A DNA stretch of 64,000 nucleotides from an uncultured Roseicyclus sp. (GTDB taxonomy: Bacteria > Pseudomonadota > Alphaproteobacteria > Rhodobacterales > Rhodobacteraceae): positions 806,001-870,000 of the forward strand of contig CANLXA010000002.1 in the NCBI GenBank assembly GCA_947494975.1, given 5' to 3'. This document shows positions 61,674-64,000 of the stretch, piece by piece. The translations under genes and the position numbers were made by a program. The notes beneath the pieces were generated by a model that was given only the letters and a program-made list of their open reading frames with translations, did not search any database and was not told the origin of the DNA. How positions within the stretch are numbered: the stretch's first letter is position 1; every line of letters starts with the position of its first letter.

Positions 61674-62050
61674 GTCTTTCCGTTCTTGCCATCGATGATT
61701 CCCGCACGATGCGAAACCTGCTCAGCGCGGCCCTTGGCCGGGCCGGTTATTCGGTTGAATTGGCAGAGGATGGACAAGATGGCCTTGAGCGGTTCGCAAG
61801 GACGAACCCGGATGTTGTCATTACCGATATCAACATGCCCAATCTCGATGGATTTGGCGTGATCGAAGGCGTTCGGTCCATGGCGCCTGGCCGCGTTGTG
61901 CCGATCCTGGTTCTCACCACCGAAAGCGCGCCGGAATTGCGGCAACGGGCCCGCGCGGCGGGCGCGACGGGCTGGATCGTGAAGCCGTTCGACGATGAGA
62001 AGCTGATTTGGGCGATCGAGCGGGTCGCCCCAACCGGAGGCGCGGCATGA
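61670..62050 (+). CDS. cheY: Chemotaxis response regulator CheY
   Basis: A single receiver domain of 126 residues with the acidic pair in LAIDDSRTMRNLL, phosphoacceptor Asp in VVITDINMPNLDGFGVI, Thr in ILVLTTESAPELR and Lys in GWIVKPFDDEKL. When phosphorylated by CheA it binds the flagellar motor or acts as a phosphate sink. It is coupled to both neighbours by ATGA overlaps. Confidence 0.95.
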   Translation: MSLSVLAIDDSRTMRNLLSAALGRAGYSVELAEDGQDGLERFARTNPDVVITDINMPNLDGFGVIEGVRSMAPGRVVPILVLTTESAPELRQRARAAGATGWIVKPFDDEKLIWAIERVAPTGGAA

Positions 62051-64000
62051 CGACCGGGGGCAGCGACGACTTCCGCGCGTCCTTTTTCGAGGAATGCGAT
62101 GAGTTGCTGGAGGCGATGCATGACGGCCTTGGCCTGATGCAAGATGGCGCAGGCGACGGCGAAACGGTTCATGTCATCTTCCGCGCCGTGCATTCGATCA
62201 AGGGCGGCGCTGGGGCCTTCGGCCTCGATGCGCTCGTGTCCTTTGCCCATCAACTCGAAACCGTGTTGGAGCGGTTGCGCTCCGGCAAGATCGAGGCCAC
62301 GCCGGATTTGCTGACCCTGTTCCAGCAATGTGGAGATTACCTCTCCGATCTTGTGACGGCGGCGCGGGCGGATGCCGCGGTCGATCCCGGCCCGGCGGAC
62401 GCACTGGGCAGGCGGCTCGATGCGGCTTCGGGGCCGGATTGCGATACGTCCGAGGCGGTGTCACAGGCCGCGGACGACTTCGTGCCGCTGGCGTTGGATC
62501 TTGATGCCTTGGAAGATCCCCAAGAATCCGATGCCGATGATCCGATGTCTTCCGGGATCGGTCATCACATCACCTTCACGGCTGAGCCTGAATTGTTTTC
62601 CAGCGGCAACGAACCCGCCTTGCTGTTTCGCGCCCTCGCCACACTTGGGCCGACAAGGGTTGGTGCGGATGTCTCGGATGTCCCACCGCTCTCGTTGCTG
62701 GATCCAACGATGTCTCACCTGTCTTGGGAGATCGAGCTGGATGGCGATTGCCCGGCCGACATCGTGCTCGATGTCTTCGATTTCGTATCGGATTGCGCAA
62801 GTGTTGAGATCGCCCCCTTGGAGCATATTGCCGCCCCTCCTGATCGGTCCACCGTTCCGGCCTCCGATGACATCGCGCCCGCGGCCGGGGCTGATGCCGC
62901 AGCGCCCGCTGAGGGCCAGCCACCAAATTCCGAAACGGTGGGGTGGGGGCATGAGCCTGCGCGCGCCGCTCTGCCCGAGCCCGCGGTTGCACCCCCACAG
63001 CTCTCCGCCAGGATTGCCGCGCCCCAGACCATCCGTGTCGATTTCGAGCGGGTCGACAAGCTTATCAACCTGGTCGGCGAACTGGTCATCAAGGAGGCCA
63101 TGCTGTCGCAGGCAGTGGGCAAGCTCACCCTGAATACCGGCAACGAAGTGCTGCAGGAGCTTGATGGCCTTAAGCAACTGGCTGGTGAGATCCAGGAGGG
63201 CGTGATGGCCATCCGGGCGCAGCCGATCAAACCGTTGTTCCAGCGCATGGGGCGCACCATTCGCGAGGCGGCGGCGATGACGAACAAACGCGTGCGTCTC
63301 GTCATGAAGGGCGAGGCTGCTGAAGTCGACAAGACGGTCCTCGAACGGCTGGTGGATCCGCTCACCCATATGGTGCGAAACGCGGTCGATCATGGATTGG
63401 AAGACACCGAGACGCGCATGGCGGCCGGCAAACCGGCCGAGGGCAGTGTGACCTTGTCCGCCGCCCATCGATCTGGCCGCGTCGTGATCGAAATCTCCGA
63501 TGATGGGGGCGGGATCAACCGCGACAAGGTCCGCCAACTGGCCGAAAAAAAGGGCCTGATCGCACCGGACGCGCCGCTCATCTCGTCTGACATCGATGCG
63601 CTGCTTTTCATGCCGGGCTTCTCCTCGAAGGACGAGGTTTCGGAACTCTCGGGGCGCGGTGTCGGGCTCGATGTCGTGCGAAGCGAAATCACCGCCCTGG
63701 GCGGACGCATGTCCATCCAGTCGGAGCTCGGGGTTGGAACGGTCTTCTCCATCAGCCTCCCCCTGACTCTCGCGGTGCTGGAAGGTATGGTCGTGAACGT
63801 GGCGGGGCAGACCATGGTTGTGCCGATCACCGCGATCCAGGAAACCTTGCAACCTGCTTCTGCCAGGATCCACACGATCGGGCCCGGTACAAAGGTGTTG
63901 TCCATCCGGGAGACGTTGATGCCGGTGGCCGATCTTGGCGCCCATTTCGGGTTTCGGGAGCCACCGGAGGAGCTTGACGACCATGTCCTGCTGGTCATCG
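62047..64000 (+). CDS. cheA: Chemotaxis histidine kinase CheA (3' end outside window)
   Basis: Domains in order: Hpt with His49 (FRAVHSIKGGAGAFGLDAL), an acidic Pro/Ala-rich linker region (about 110-320), the dimerisation segment (FERVDKLINLVGELVIKEAM), the HATPase domain with N box HMVRNAVDHGLED and G boxes ISDDGGGINRDKV and LSGRGVGLDVVRSEI, and the start of the CheW-like domain (TLAVLEGMVVNVAGQTMVVP). 651 codons are present with no stop. It reads receptor state and phosphorylates CheY. Confidence 0.96.
   Translation, partial: MTTGGSDDFRASFFEECDELLEAMHDGLGLMQDGAGDGETVHVIFRAVHSIKGGAGAFGLDALVSFAHQLETVLERLRSGKIEATPDLLTLFQQCGDYLSDLVTAARADAAVDPGPADALGRRLDAASGPDCDTSEAVSQAADDFVPLALDLDALEDPQESDADDPMSSGIGHHITFTAEPELFSSGNEPALLFRALATLGPTRVGADVSDVPPLSLLDPTMSHLSWEIELDGDCPADIVLDVFDFVSDCASVEIAPLEHIAAPPDRSTVPASDDIAPAAGADAAAPAEGQPPNSETVGWGHEPARAALPEPAVAPPQLSARIAAPQTIRVDFERVDKLINLVGELVIKEAMLSQAVGKLTLNTGNEVLQELDGLKQLAGEIQEGVMAIRAQPIKPLFQRMGRTIREAAAMTNKRVRLVMKGEAAEVDKTVLERLVDPLTHMVRNAVDHGLEDTETRMAAGKPAEGSVTLSAAHRSGRVVIEISDDGGGINRDKVRQLAEKKGLIAPDAPLISSDIDALLFMPGFSSKDEVSELSGRGVGLDVVRSEITALGGRMSIQSELGVGTVFSISLPLTLAVLEGMVVNVAGQTMVVPITAIQETLQPASARIHTIGPGTKVLSIRETLMPVADLGAHFGFREPPEELDDHVLLVI

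Overview
The window is high-GC alphaproteobacterial chromosome, most likely from the Roseobacter group of the Rhodobacteraceae. The reasons are a housekeeping block murA - DUF2948 - hisD - UPF0262 - low-molecular-weight phosphatase - infA - maf - RNase G - yacG, a tpa/tauR/xsc/pta taurine module, a pca/pobA block, a TRAP transporter, and dense operons with ATGA, GTGA and TGATG overlaps. No rRNA, insertion sequence, phage gene or CRISPR array was seen. There are two tRNA genes, Thr(GGT) and Phe(GAA).

Region 1 (1-11.6 kb). After a partial FAD monooxygenase, a VOC protein and an MHYT-GGDEF-EAL protein comes the most unusual part, about 8 kb read on the minus strand (11535 to 3399). It holds a SARP-like winged-helix/TPR regulator, a vanadium-haloperoxidase/PAP2-type enzyme with a (Gly-Gly-Ile)n N-terminus, a large subtilisin-like protease and a strong terminator. 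A new transcription unit follows: a second subtilase fused to a PatG-type (cyanobactin maturation) C-terminal domain, then two small paralogous peptides that both begin MNLPYQSP, then hairpins and a terminator. This looks like an undescribed peptide-maturation (RiPP-like) system. The PatG-type domain has its own internal ribosome binding site, and 18 bp of that leader is nearly identical to the leader of one peptide gene.

Region 2 (11.6-25.6 kb) is housekeeping: cell wall (murA), histidine synthesis (hisD), translation initiation (infA), nucleotide sanitation (maf), RNA processing and gyrase control. Accessory genes (tandem GNAT, a split membrane hydrolase, another GNAT, a nitrilase-family enzyme) are inserted between the conserved ones.

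Region 3 (25.7-50 kb) is catabolic. It contains a TRAP transporter with a D-aminoacylase-type hydrolase and a divergent LysR regulator; a YtcJ-type amidohydrolase overlapping a CobW-type GTPase; pobA-pcaCHG plus a BKACE enzyme under a divergent PcaQ-like regulator; a decarboxylating dehydrogenase/Gfo-Idh/GntR operon; an AbrB-type membrane protein; denD with threonine aldolase; and a fused hydantoinase/oxoprolinase followed by the remnant of a short-chain dehydrogenase that has lost its middle.

Region 4 (50-59.6 kb) is sulfonate metabolism: a LysR regulator, a TauR-type MocR regulator, a dimethylglycine-dehydrogenase-like flavoprotein, Tpa, Pta and Xsc. Matching direct repeats (CTGGCCnTA, 22-bp period) sit exactly 77 bp upstream of both the tpa and xsc start codons and are probable TauR operators. 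Region 5 (59.6-64 kb) is chemotaxis: cheB-cheD in one direction, and a STAS protein, cheY and a cheA cut by the window end in the other.
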